A DNA stretch of 64,000 nt, from assembly GCA_943846675.1 (NCBI GenBank), contig OX044357.1, positions 2,542,001 to 2,606,000 of the forward strand. The letters are read 5' to 3'. The position numbers and the translations under genes were made by a program. Below the pieces are notes generated by a model that was not told where the DNA came from, made no database searches, and saw only the letters and a program-made list of their open reading frames with translations. This document shows, in pieces, positions 55,101-64,000 of the stretch (within the stretch, counting starts at the first letter, position 1; each line of letters begins with the position of its first letter). The DNA is from UBA987 sp002292105. GTDB taxonomy: Bacteria > Bacteroidota > Bacteroidia > NS11-12g > UBA9320.

Positions 55101-55863
55101 TTAATCCTCTTTAACATACACACGGTAAATCATGTAGATTATGCCAGGAACGATGATTACCTCCAACCTGAATAGGTTGCGCGTTGAAAGACCTTGATTC
55201 ATATGAATCAATATGAGCAGGATAGCCACAATAACAAAAAGAATTGTGATCACTTTGGCTTTTCTAGTTTTGTAAAAACTTTCTTTCTGGGTTAAATATT
55301 CCTTTGGTGCCTCCTGTTGCTCCTCGCCTATCCGTTTTTCGGTTGACACTTTAGACATCGTGGCATCTCGTGACCGCCGCTCAACGGCAACAAGCTGTAA
55401 GAATGTATCTCTAAAGGTTTCGAAACCTGACTTATCTCGCTGATTTGTTATCCAAATTTGCCCAGAAGATTTTTTAAGAAACAGTTTGATATATTCATAC
55501 TCTTGTTCTTGTCTTGTCAAAATCGTGTTTAAACGACTTGATATCTTTCCAAACAAAAGATTTATGTCCCTCCTTTTTGCGGATCGCATAGGGTATAAAA
55601 CGTCGGGTTAAAAGCGTTATGACTTCAGAATGCAGCGCATAGGTCACCTTCCCGACTTTGAAGCCATAAACCAAACAAATACCACCAATTAAGGCGATCA
55701 TAGAAATCAGTATTGGCGCACCTAACATAATGGTCACAAACATTAGCCCCATCCCTCCTACTGTTGCAATCGCAATGGAAGACTGAGGATTTTCAATAAA
55801 CCCATTCGTTGTAAATTCAAATATTAGCTTTTCGCTACTCGCCAAAGTTGTCTCCATGTCCAT
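55101..55863 (-). pseudogene. Membrane protein with PH-like region, +1 frameshift
   Basis: Two overlapping frames on this strand read as one protein once a single base is removed from the four-A run at 55519-55522 (TTTT on the coding strand). The joined text is FVWKDIKSFKHDLTRQEQEYEYIKLFLKKSSGQIWITNQRDKSGFETFRDTFLQLV. The restored product is about 253 residues from the ATG at 55863, with a helix pair near 33-70 (IAIATVGGMGLMFVTIMLGAPILISMIALIGGICLVYGFKVG), a W-containing beta-rich part resembling a bacterial PH-like domain, and two C-terminal helices. No family name is certain. Divergent from the M4 protease gene. Confidence 0.6.
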
Positions 55864-55929
55864 TCCTACTTTAATAAAGCTTTTGTATCTTCGAAAATAC
55901 TTCAAAGAAAATTGACAAACGGATTACGC

Positions 55930-58900
55930 ATGAAACAAGTAAAGTTGAGACTCTATCTCTTCTCATGGGTCATGATGATATTTAATTATTCATCTGGACA
56001 ACTGCATACCATTAATGCAGACAACAGTATTTCCTTTCACACAACCGACATTGAAAAACATAAGATTAAAGTTATTGGGGTCAATGACTTTCTCCTCAAT
56101 TCATTTGACTTAAATCAGCAGCACGCTTTTGTTGTTCGCAATTCGACAACCGACTTACTCGGTCAAACGCATATCCGGTATACACACACATGGAATGGCC
56201 ATAAGATTATAGGCAGCGACGTGGTGTGCCATTTTAAGAACGACATTCTGCAGAGTATAAATGGCCGATTAAGGATTCCATCAACCTCACCGTCAACGCT
56301 GGTTGAAAAATCAACGGCATTACAGGACGCAAAAGAATCAAGTGGTGCCGCTTCGTTCAAATGGGAATTCCCATCAGAAGAGAAGATGTTGAAGCTCTGG
56401 AAGGACGATACTGCGGCGACCTATTTCCCTACAGGAGAATTGGTGTATGTGCCAAAAAACTTGGATTTCAGTAACGACATGGCATTGTGTTACGCATTTG
56501 AAATCAATTCGGAAGAACCATTGATGAGAAAAAATATGTACATCAATGCAGAAACAGGAAGCTTCTGGGCCGACGAAGACCTATTACATATCATTGATGT
56601 CAAAGGATCTGCAAATACAAAGTATCGTGGGGTTAAGCCGATTACAACAGATAGCACAGCACCTGGAAATTACAGACTGCGCGAAACAGGTCGAGGCAAG
56701 GGTATTGAAACGTATGACATGAACACGGGCACCAATTACAGTCGTGCTGTTGACTTTACAGACACGGACAATTATTGGAACAATTACAATGCAAATTTCG
56801 ATGAAATAGGAGGCGATGCGCACTATGGTGCCGAGATGACTTATGACTACTTCAAACAGAATTTCAATCGAAATAGTTTTGACGGGAACGGAGCTAAAAT
56901 AAGAAGTTATGTGCATTACAGAGGTAATTACGTAAACGCCTTTTGGAATGGCAGCGTGATGACTTACGGTGATGGCAACGGCACTTCCATAACTCCGCTT
57001 ACTAGCGTCGATATCTGTGGGCACGAAATTGCGCATGCCGTTACCACGAATAGTGCGGGTTTAATTTATCGAAATGAAAGCGGCGCCTTGAATGAATCGT
57101 TTAGCGACATCTTTGGCAACGCCATTGAATGGTTTGCAGATTCAACTCAATTCTCTTGGAGAATGGGTGAAGATATTATGGCCAGTGCCAATGGAATCCG
57201 GAACATGCAAAATCCAAAAACGCATCGAGACCCGGGCACGTACAAAGGACAATACTGGTATGGTGGAACGGGAGACAATGGAGGCGTTCACACCAACAGT
57301 GGTGTTCAGAATTTCTGGTTTTATCTGCTCGTTAATGGGGCAACAGGTAAGAACGACAATGGAGATAATTACACGGTCGACAGTTTAGGCATTAAAAAAG
57401 CCGAGCAAATAGCCTACCGAAACCTCACCGTATATTTAACCAGCTCTTCTGACTACGATGAAGCGCGTTATTACGCGATTCAATCTGCCACCGACCTTTA
57501 TGGCGACTGTAGTTTTGAAGTGCAAACGACAACCAACGCGTGGTACGCTGTTGGTGTTGGTGACGAATATGACAGCAGCGCGGTTGTGGCTGAATTCGAA
57601 GCAGATACGACGTATTGTGATGCGAGCGAAACAGTTCAATTTGTCAATAAATCTATTAATGCCAAAGCATATCTGTGGGACTTTGGAGACGGCGATACTT
57701 CAAGCCAATCCAACCCAAATCACATCTACCCTTCTCAAGGAGCGTACACGGTTACGCTAATAGCTGAAAGTTGTTTCAATAGCAATTTTGACACAATCAG
57801 CAAGAAAGACTTTATCAGCATAGACAGCAATCAGGACATTTGCAATGGCTACCTATTGCCCAAAGGAACTTGGTCAACAGTGCATGCATGTCATGGATTT
57901 ATATACGACCATAACGGAGAGTCTGACTATCAAGGATTGCTGAGAGATACACTAACCATTGACTTTGGACAGAGTGATAGTGCACAAATTACCTTCCAAG
58001 AAATGGATTACGAAAATCGGTATGATTCGATTTATGTATACGACGGTGCTTCCACCAGCACAACTCTGCTTGGTGGGTTTACGGGAAGGAATCTCCCTTT
58101 CTTAGGACAAACAAAAACACTTTACAATGGAGCCGTGACCATCCGTCATTTCTCTGACCCATATGTTGTGGGTACTGGATTTAAAGTCAAATTTGAAACC
58201 TTTAAGCAACCACTGCAATTATATAAGCCTGGAAATAGAAGGGTATGTTATAATGAATCCGTAACGCTAACGGCTTTAGGCCGCGGTGGCGATGTGGCAG
58301 ATCATGCCTACTTCTGGAATGGTGTGAAAGGCGGAAAATCTATCACGTTTACTGCAACAAAAGACACCTTAATTTATATCACATTCGGAGACGAATGCAT
58401 GAAGGAATACCTGTATGATTCTATACGTATATCGGTAAGGCCAGAAATAGCATTCACTCAAAGCAACGATACTTCAATTTGCGAAGGTCAAGCGACCCAG
58501 CTTTGGGTAAAACCAACAGGCGGTAAAAACACGTATGATTTTGAAACGTCTGACGGCAATTCAGGCAGTGGAGTAAGTTTTACATACAACACCGGCAACT
58601 TGACGCCAGGAACACATAAATACTGGATACGGTTTACTGATAATTGTACCTACCCTGAAGACACGGCTTTTTACACCATTAAAGTTGGTGATTCGCTACG
58701 TTTAACAACAAGTGCAGACACAACCATCTGTTATGGCACTTCTGCGACGTTAGTTGCAAACGCTTCTGGCGGCAGTTTCGGCAGTTATTTGTTTGACTGG
58801 GGTCTAGGTTCAAATACAGCAAACACATTCAGTGTTCAACCAAATACACACCAGACGTATACGGTGCGGTTAAGTGATAATTGTTCGTCGTTTGAGCCAA

Positions 58901-60171
58901 CAGCTTCTGTGACAGTTTCCGTTTTGGATTCGATACTTGTGGCCATTCAAGGGCCCGACACCGCATGTTATGGCGAGCGTATTAACATGACCAGTATTGT
59001 TACTGGAGGTAAATCGAATCAGTATACGTACAATTGGTTTCCTGGTGGAACAACATCAGAAATTGAAACAGATATACTCCGATCAACCAAAGAATATCGG
59101 TTAACGGTATCTGATGGCTGTACACCTACAAATGGAACATCGACCCATACCATAGTGGCCAGAAAACCCTTATCACTGGTTACGTCTAAAGACACCGTAT
59201 TGTGCTTCGGCGAATCTACATCCATGACAGTCACGCCAAACGGGGGGATTGAAGGACAACATGAAGTAACTTGGAACCATGGACTCGGGACAGGATTGTC
59301 TAAAACCGTGACACCTAATAAAACCGACACATATCACGTGACACTATGGGATAGATGTAGCGACTCCGTTTCTGCAGATATTCAGGTGCAGGTAAATCCA
59401 TTACCAATCGTTAATTTTTACACGGCAAGTAGCGTTTATTGTACTGGGTTGCCGGTGCATTTTTTTGACTCTTCTAGCTCATCTCTACCAAATAGCTTTT
59501 CATGGAACTTTAGCAACGGTGAATCCAGTTCTGTTCAAAACCCAACACTGCTCTTTAATTCTACAGGATTGATTGACGTTAAACTAAAAGTGACAAACAG
59601 TTTCGGTTGTGTTGACAGCTTAAGTAAAGCGTCATTCGTTCGTATCGTAGACCATCCTATTGCAGATTTCACCTTTTCACCTCAAGACCCGAGCTTCTTG
59701 CAATCAAAAGTTGAATACGTTAATACCTCAAAACACTATACCTCTAGCCTATGGGATTTTGGAGACGGCATTTCGAGTAGAGATCAGAACGCATCAAACA
59801 TCTACCGTGATTCGGGATTGTACACCATTGTTTTACGGGTCGAAAACGGCATAGGATGTTTTGACGAAATTTCTAAATCGGTGTATGTCGCCGACGACGT
59901 CGTGATCCACGTCCCTACAGCATTTAGCCCTAACAAGGATGGCATCAACGATGATTTTCGGCCCTTCATAAGAGGCATGAAGTCGTATGATTTAATGATT
60001 TACAATCGATGGGGTGAAGTCCTGTTTACATCAACCGAAAGCACCAAATATTGGGACGGCATGGCCAATGGAGAAAGAGCCATTCTTGGCTTTTACTTTT
60101 ATCGATTAACCGGTGTTGACATGAACGGAAAAGAAGTTGAACGAAATGGTAGATTAAACGTAATCTATTAA
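55930..60171 (+). CDS. Secreted M4 metalloprotease with PKD, CUB and T9SS type B domains
   Basis: 1413 residues from the ATG at 55930 (a TTG at 55912 is possible). In order: signal peptide (about 1-23, SSGQ); FTP/PepSY-like propeptide (about 25-200); M4 catalytic domain (about 205-545) with HEIAH at 365-369, the third ligand Glu389 in GALNESFSDIFGN, and the catalytic His in GGVHTNSGVQNFWFYLL; PKD (about 553-620, LWDFGDGDTSSQSNPNHIY); CUB (about 634-757); four SprB-like repeats (about 770-1155); two PKDs (about 1158-1318); and the type B gliding-motility sorting domain (HVPTAFSPNKDGINDDFRPFI...NGRLNVIY). The protease should be surface-bound and active against external protein. A -7-like TATCTTCG lies at 55886-55893. 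Confidence 0.9.
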   Translation: MKQVKLRLYLFSWVMMIFNYSSGQLHTINADNSISFHTTDIEKHKIKVIGVNDFLLNSFDLNQQHAFVVRNSTTDLLGQTHIRYTHTWNGHKIIGSDVVCHFKNDILQSINGRLRIPSTSPSTLVEKSTALQDAKESSGAASFKWEFPSEEKMLKLWKDDTAATYFPTGELVYVPKNLDFSNDMALCYAFEINSEEPLMRKNMYINAETGSFWADEDLLHIIDVKGSANTKYRGVKPITTDSTAPGNYRLRETGRGKGIETYDMNTGTNYSRAVDFTDTDNYWNNYNANFDEIGGDAHYGAEMTYDYFKQNFNRNSFDGNGAKIRSYVHYRGNYVNAFWNGSVMTYGDGNGTSITPLTSVDICGHEIAHAVTTNSAGLIYRNESGALNESFSDIFGNAIEWFADSTQFSWRMGEDIMASANGIRNMQNPKTHRDPGTYKGQYWYGGTGDNGGVHTNSGVQNFWFYLLVNGATGKNDNGDNYTVDSLGIKKAEQIAYRNLTVYLTSSSDYDEARYYAIQSATDLYGDCSFEVQTTTNAWYAVGVGDEYDSSAVVAEFEADTTYCDASETVQFVNKSINAKAYLWDFGDGDTSSQSNPNHIYPSQGAYTVTLIAESCFNSNFDTISKKDFISIDSNQDICNGYLLPKGTWSTVHACHGFIYDHNGESDYQGLLRDTLTIDFGQSDSAQITFQEMDYENRYDSIYVYDGASTSTTLLGGFTGRNLPFLGQTKTLYNGAVTIRHFSDPYVVGTGFKVKFETFKQPLQLYKPGNRRVCYNESVTLTALGRGGDVADHAYFWNGVKGGKSITFTATKDTLIYITFGDECMKEYLYDSIRISVRPEIAFTQSNDTSICEGQATQLWVKPTGGKNTYDFETSDGNSGSGVSFTYNTGNLTPGTHKYWIRFTDNCTYPEDTAFYTIKVGDSLRLTTSADTTICYGTSATLVANASGGSFGSYLFDWGLGSNTANTFSVQPNTHQTYTVRLSDNCSSFEPTASVTVSVLDSILVAIQGPDTACYGERINMTSIVTGGKSNQYTYNWFPGGTTSEIETDILRSTKEYRLTVSDGCTPTNGTSTHTIVARKPLSLVTSKDTVLCFGESTSMTVTPNGGIEGQHEVTWNHGLGTGLSKTVTPNKTDTYHVTLWDRCSDSVSADIQVQVNPLPIVNFYTASSVYCTGLPVHFFDSSSSSLPNSFSWNFSNGESSSVQNPTLLFNSTGLIDVKLKVTNSFGCVDSLSKASFVRIVDHPIADFTFSPQDPSFLQSKVEYVNTSKHYTSSLWDFGDGISSRDQNASNIYRDSGLYTIVLRVENGIGCFDEISKSVYVADDVVIHVPTAFSPNKDGINDDFRPFIRGMKSYDLMIYNRWGEVLFTSTESTKYWDGMANGERAILGFYFYRLTGVDMNGKEVERNGRLNVIY

Positions 60172-60320
60172 GCATCTTGTCCGAGAGTTTTTCTGAATCC
60201 TGCTTTAATTCAATAGATTTCAGTCGTCCAATTTGGGCAAAGGCGGGGTGAATTAATATTACCAGAAATCTAGAAACGACGTTTAAAAAAGTTTCGAAAA
60301 GAATAAGTAACTTTCGCCCA

Positions 60321-60968
60321 ATGCGTAGAAGAAATGGTTTTGCAATCGCTTGTGCGTGGCCAAAAACTTGGTGTAAAGCGCCCGGTTCTTGGTACGACAA
60401 GCTTATGAACGACATTGGCATTAGTCAGAATGGCTATTACCGTGTTGGTCATGCAGCTCTTATACTGGTTGACAAGGATACCGGAACTTGCAGTTATTAT
60501 GACTTCGGACGTTACGGTACTCCTGATGGATATGGGCGCGTAAGAAACCCATCTGACGACCATGATTTAAAGATTCAAACCACGGCCATTATCGAGGGCA
60601 ACCACATCCTTAACCTTAAAGAAATTTTGGAGGAAATGTACGACAGCAATTCCAGCTGTTGTGCCGGTCCACTGTTTGGTACATATGCTTCTGTTCGACT
60701 TGAAAAAGTAGAATCAAAAATCGACAAATTGATTGAAGCAAAACACATTGAATACGGGCCATTTATCGTTAAAGGCACAAACTGTGCGCGGTTTGTAAAC
60801 AAAGTAATCCGGGCAGGGCGACCAGGACTTGACCGACATACCTTACTCAAATTCCCACTTACCATTAGCCCTACGCCTATGTGGAATTTGCGTGCGCTGC
60901 AAAACGACATCATTCAAGTTGGCGAAACAGAATCTGCACAAGAATCTGCTCCAATAGCTATTTCGTAA
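60321..60968 (+). CDS. DUF6695-like protein, possible permuted papain-type fold
   Basis: 215 residues with no signal peptide. The start NGFAIACAWPKTWCKAPGSWYDKLMNDIGISQNGYYRVGHAALILVDKDTGTCSYYDFGRYGTPDGYGRVR resembles a Bacteroidota family I believe is DUF6695. His44 (VGHAAL) comes before Cys156 (GTNCARFV), the order of circularly permuted NlpC/P60-type cysteine enzymes such as LRAT. This suggests an amide-bond hydrolase or acyltransferase, but the motif match is mine alone. TAACTTTC at 60307-60314, 14 bases before the ATG, is one base off the -7 consensus. Confidence 0.6.
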   Translation: MRRRNGFAIACAWPKTWCKAPGSWYDKLMNDIGISQNGYYRVGHAALILVDKDTGTCSYYDFGRYGTPDGYGRVRNPSDDHDLKIQTTAIIEGNHILNLKEILEEMYDSNSSCCAGPLFGTYASVRLEKVESKIDKLIEAKHIEYGPFIVKGTNCARFVNKVIRAGRPGLDRHTLLKFPLTISPTPMWNLRALQNDIIQVGETESAQESAPIAIS

Positions 60969-60994
60969 GCAGTAGAATCGTTTAACTTTACCAC

Positions 60995-61558
60995 GTGGAT
61001 GTTTTAAGGGATTTTCTGAATCAACATATTGCGTTATCAAATGCCGACTGGGTGGCCATTTCAGAACGGTTTAAACCAGAAACCTTCAACAAAAACGAAA
61101 CCTTAACAAAAGCTGGTCAAACAGAAGGCAGGATGTATTTCATAGTGAGAGGTGTTGTCCGCTTATATTACGAACTCGACCACAAGGATATCACGCTCAA
61201 TTTTGCTTTTCCGAATGCCTTTGTTAATGCTTACACATCGTTTCTAACTCAAGAACCCTCTGACTTTTTTTTAGAGGCTTTGACCAACTGCGAGCTGTTA
61301 TCTATTGCGAAAGAAGACCTTTACGCGCTATATGATCACACATCTTGTGGTCACGCACTCGGCAGGATATTCACAGAAAAACTGTTCTTGTATCTGTCGA
61401 AAAGAGAAAACGACTTTATGATCAAAACGCCGACCCAACGTTACCTCGATTTATTTGACCAACAACCACATTTGATAAAGGAAATACCTCAGAAATACCT
61501 CGCCTCTTATATTGGAATTACCCCGCAAGCGTTGAGTCGCATAAGAGCAAAAATCTAA
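60995..61558 (+). CDS. Crp/Fnr-family transcriptional regulator
   Basis: 187 residues from a GTG at 60995. A cyclic-nucleotide-binding fold comes first (FNKNETLTKAGQTEGRMYFIVRGVVRLYYELDHKDITLNFAFPNAFVNAYTSFLTQEPSDFFLEALTNCELLSIAKEDLYALYD). The C-terminal winged helix includes TPTQRYLDLFDQQPHLIKEIPQKYLASYIGITPQALSRIRAKI. The cAMP-contacting Arg-Ser motif is absent, so the ligand is unknown. It sits 27 bases after the DUF6695-like gene and 80 before the YiaA-like gene, a likely target. Confidence 0.85.
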   Translation: MDVLRDFLNQHIALSNADWVAISERFKPETFNKNETLTKAGQTEGRMYFIVRGVVRLYYELDHKDITLNFAFPNAFVNAYTSFLTQEPSDFFLEALTNCELLSIAKEDLYALYDHTSCGHALGRIFTEKLFLYLSKRENDFMIKTPTQRYLDLFDQQPHLIKEIPQKYLASYIGITPQALSRIRAKI

Positions 61559-61638
61559 CGGCGATTAGTTAACCCTGGTTCATTGACCTGCACAATCTTC
61601 AATTCTTTATTTGCGCTATCAAAAAGAAACAAAGAATT

Positions 61639-62097
61639 ATGATTGACATTCAAGATTTAAACGCACCAACAGAATCTACACAAGTAAACATTCAACATGT
61701 ACTACGACCAAGCGACGCCTTTGTCGGAGCCGCTTGGATGGCCTTATTAATTGGCATGATATCCTATTGTGTGGGCTTATGGAATGCTGAAATAGAGCTT
61801 AATGAAAAAGGGTACTATTTTACCATTCTCCTGTTCGGTTTATTCTCCGTGATCTCAGTTCAAAAAGCTGTAAGAGACAAGCGAGAAGGAATCCCTGTTA
61901 CGGACGTGTATTACGGCATTAGTTGGTTCACCACCATAGCCTCGATGGTGCTACTTGTGGTTGGATTATGGAATGCTGAAATCGAATTGAGCGAAAAAGG
62001 GTTTTATGGCATGTCCTTTACCCTGAGTCTTTTCGCATCCGTTGCCGTTCAAAAGAACGTTCGGGATTTGGTTTGGCTTAAAGACAACAACGACTAG
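61639..62097 (+). CDS. YiaA/YiaB-like inner membrane protein
   Basis: 152 residues with two copies of a two-helix unit. Copy one (about 26-80) and copy two (about 90-145) both contain VGLWNAEIEL(N/S)EKG followed by a hydrophobic helix and 'VQK.VRD'. This matches the YiaAB domain duplication. The function is unknown. The Crp/Fnr gene upstream on the same strand is the probable regulator. Confidence 0.82.
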   Translation: MIDIQDLNAPTESTQVNIQHVLRPSDAFVGAAWMALLIGMISYCVGLWNAEIELNEKGYYFTILLFGLFSVISVQKAVRDKREGIPVTDVYYGISWFTTIASMVLLVVGLWNAEIELSEKGFYGMSFTLSLFASVAVQKNVRDLVWLKDNND

Positions 62098-62134
62098 AAA
62101 TATTTTACCAAACTAACCTTGAAAATAAGCGATA

Positions 62135-62881
62135 TTAGAAAGTAATACCAACGTTAAACACAAATGACTCGGTTGATCTGATACGTCTAGAGATTGTTGA
62201 ATAAGGAAAAACAGGTAACGTCTTTAGCTCAAAAAAGGGCACGTCCATAAGGTCGTAACCAATTGAAAGATTGACAAGGACAGAGTTAAACTTGTTCAAA
62301 TAAACTCCAATCGCTGGGTTTACAACTAAACCGCCTTCGCTTAATCCTTCGTCTGAATTAAAAGCAACACCTGCTGATAAACTCGCAAATGGCACCGCCA
62401 CTTTTGACGGAGATAAGTTATAACGCCCATTCGCGTAAATGGGAATAAATGCTGGCCAATTATCAGCCGTAGGTTGACGAAGGCCAATACCTCCACCAAC
62501 AAAGAGGTTCTCGTTAAACCGATGACCGTTAACAAAATCAAGTTTAAACATATCTAAACCGTACGTGCCCATGCCTGCACCAACGCCAGTCTCTACAAAT
62601 CCGTGGTAACCTTTCGCAAAATGGTTTTTAGCAGAGCCATTGGGGAGTTTTGTTTTAGCACTTGGCAAATCCCAAGTAATCTTGGCTATATCCTTTACTT
62701 CAAAAACGAATTTGTTCCCGTCTGAGGTAATAATCGTGTACGTCGTATTAGGAACATACTCTACAATGGTTCCTGAAACTACTGTACCGTTATTAAGGTG
62801 GATGGTTTCTTGGCTTTTATTTTGAGCCCCTGCTGTTAGACTAAAAAAAACAGCAACAAGAATTAGGATGGTCTTTTTCAT
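62135..62881 (-). CDS. Hypothetical outer-membrane protein
   Basis: 248 residues from the ATG at 62881, giving a signal peptide (about 1-19, TAGAQ); an earlier in-frame start at 62941 would push it inside. A small SH3-like strand domain follows (IHLNNGTVVSGTIVEYVPNTTYTIITSDGNKFVFEVKDIAKITW), a module frequent in Bacteroidota envelope proteins. Barrel-like strands then run to FVFNVGITF, a classical aromatic C-terminus. No name can be given. The 190 bases between this gene and the next hold nothing I can identify. Confidence 0.65.
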   Translation of the reverse strand: MKKTILILVAVFFSLTAGAQNKSQETIHLNNGTVVSGTIVEYVPNTTYTIITSDGNKFVFEVKDIAKITWDLPSAKTKLPNGSAKNHFAKGYHGFVETGVGAGMGTYGLDMFKLDFVNGHRFNENLFVGGGIGLRQPTADNWPAFIPIYANGRYNLSPSKVAVPFASLSAGVAFNSDEGLSEGGLVVNPAIGVYLNKFNSVLVNLSIGYDLMDVPFFELKTLPVFPYSTISRRIRSTESFVFNVGITF

Positions 62882-63071
62882 AAAGCAATTATACTGATAA
62901 AGCGTAATCCCCAAAAGTCCAAAAAGAAAAAAGAAGTTCAAAGCTGATTCCGCTAGTCCACTCTAAAACCTCAACCACAAAGACACTTGTTTATTTAGCT
63001 CAATTATTGGTAGGCTTCCCACCAGCGCGACGTCTCACTTTTTGTGTGTGTTAAAGCTCCAATTTCTGGGG

Positions 63072-64000
63072 TTAATGGGATATGCCTTTCTGTTGTGCTT
63101 CAGCCGTGAACCGTTCTACTGGTTCTTTCCAAGAATGCTGTGCTAACGAAAAACCGCCCCAATGCACGGGCAGTGCATATTTAGCCCGAACGTCTACACA
63201 AGCCTGTACACTTTCTTCGGGATACATGTGTATTTGGTGCCAGTTTGAGTTGTACTGACCACACTCTATAAAAACTACGTCTACGTCACCTAAGCGTTTG
63301 TGAATTTCTTTGAAATGCTCACCATATCCGCCATCTCCACTGAACCACGTATGTTCGTTTTTGTATTTAAATGACCAGCCACCCCAAAGTGATTTTGCGC
63401 GATCTCTAAGTCCTCGGCCAGAAAAATGGCGTGTAGGCGTAAATGTAATGTGTATATTATTAATGGTAAAACTATCCCACCAGTCATATTCGCTCAAAGC
63501 ATCAGCCGAAATTCCCCATTCTTTTAAATGACGCCCTACACCCATGGCTACATGATATTCCTTCACCTTTGGCATCAGCTTTTTGATACTCTATAAATCA
63601 AGATGATCATAGTGATCATGGGTCATCAAGAGCACATCAATGTCTGGCAAATCGTCAATGACGTCAATCGCATTGTCTGAAAACCTTTTGGTTGGAAACG
63701 GTGCAATTGGCGACGCACTAGGACCAAACATCGGATCAATCAGTATGGTTGTATTGGCGATGTTGAGCAGAATTACAGAATGACCATACCAAATAAACTG
63801 GGCATCCGTACTAGGTGATTTAAAACGATCACTGTATGGAATGATGGGTATACTGACTTGAGGTTCACAGCCTTTCGATTCAAAAAATTGCTTGTACAAC
63901 AATTTGGGCAACGTATGGAAATTTATGTCCATCGTTGTTTCTTCTAGGTTTTCAAACTTTCCTTCCCTCCAATTTGGAGAACTGCTGTACGCGTTTTGCA
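63072..64000 (-). pseudogene. Metallo-beta-lactamase-fold hydrolase (UlaG/NAPE-PLD-like), interrupted by one in-frame TAG, 5' end missing
   Basis: The frame stays open from the right edge, so the true start lies beyond the window (QNAYSSSPNWREGKFENLEETTM precedes the first internal ATG at 63932). A TAG at 63591-63593 breaks it in the same frame: HDHYDHLDL-stop-SIKKLMPKVKEYHVAMGVGRHLKEWG. The zinc site HDHYDH, FSGDGGYGEHF, IECGQYN and HWGGFSL are all present, so the text is functional on both sides. Relatives hydrolyse phosphodiester or lactone bonds; the substrate here is unknown. Confidence 0.75.

Noticed and set aside
30595..64000. TAG recoded to an amino acid, as two genes carry in-frame TAG
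   Set aside because: TAG is the normal stop of many intact genes here (for example thyA, PDH E2, CotH, DUF2520, YiaA). Reassignment would extend all of them. No selenocysteine- or pyrrolysine-type context is seen.
1..64000. tRNA, rRNA, CRISPR arrays, prophage or transposase genes
   Set aside because: I looked through the gaps on both strands and saw no cloverleaf with a TTCGA loop, no regular repeat-spacer array and no integrase or transposase frame. The tandem heptamers have no spacers.

Overview
The window looks like a chromosome segment of a marine or aquatic Bacteroidota bacterium, most likely Flavobacteriales-like. Supporting signs are three proteins with type IX secretion (T9SS) C-terminal sorting domains (two type A, one type B), TAnnTTTG-type -7 promoter elements in front of several genes, Bacteroidota-restricted families (IPExxxVDY, DUF2480, DUF6695-like, the secreted 'asparagine synthetase B'-like family), HmuY/TonB heme uptake, and a general lack of Shine-Dalgarno sites. 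I found no rRNA, tRNA, CRISPR array, integrase or transposase.

Layout. 0-5 kb: the 5' end of a PQQ-type sugar dehydrogenase, then a four-gene operon (VTC domain, DUF4956, DUF2490, CotH kinase) lying between two same-orientation copies of an intergenic repeat. 5-14.5 kb: thymidylate synthase, pyruvate dehydrogenase E2, an unknown lipoprotein, a large M1 peptidase, a TPR protein and a ComA-like phosphosulfolactate synthase. 14.5-22.3 kb: three small outer-membrane proteins, a TerB-like protein, the conserved rnc-fabF-acpP cluster, and IPExxxVDY-pyk-DUF2480-DUF423. 22.3-30.6 kb: a third repeat copy, TamB divergent from tsaD, then crcB and a secreted asparagine-synthetase-like protein. 30.6-34.4 kb: a T9SS cargo gene broken by one in-frame TAG. 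34.7-42.2 kb: fumC, a SPOR-like protein, a structured non-coding stretch, and a tightly overlapping ccmC-ccmD-ccmE-ccmF-DUF2520 operon. 42.3-46.1 kb: small envelope proteins and MuiA. 46.3-54.4 kb: a heme island with a T9SS-secreted HmuY-like protein, a TonB receptor, an HmuY-like lipoprotein and a 12-heme cytochrome c on one strand, and a divergent AraC-type regulator. 54.4-64 kb: YdeI-like protein, a frameshifted membrane gene, a 1413-residue M4 metalloprotease with CUB/PKD modules and a type B sorting domain, a DUF6695-like protein, a Crp/Fnr regulator, YiaA-like protein, and a metallo-beta-lactamase-fold gene with a second in-frame TAG.

How the genes fit together. Two themes stand out. 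One is heme: a predicted hemophore/receptor operon runs straight into a 12-heme cytochrome, and the cytochrome c maturation genes are 4 kb away with a CxxxY-type CcmE. The other is surface secretion: T9SS cargo, many signal-peptide beta-barrel proteins and the VTC/CotH operon. Three genes each carry one clean lesion (two TAG, one +1 frameshift). TAG ends many intact genes here, so code reassignment is unlikely; recent pseudogenes or sequence errors are the simplest explanations. All functional statements come from reading motifs by eye; no database search was run.
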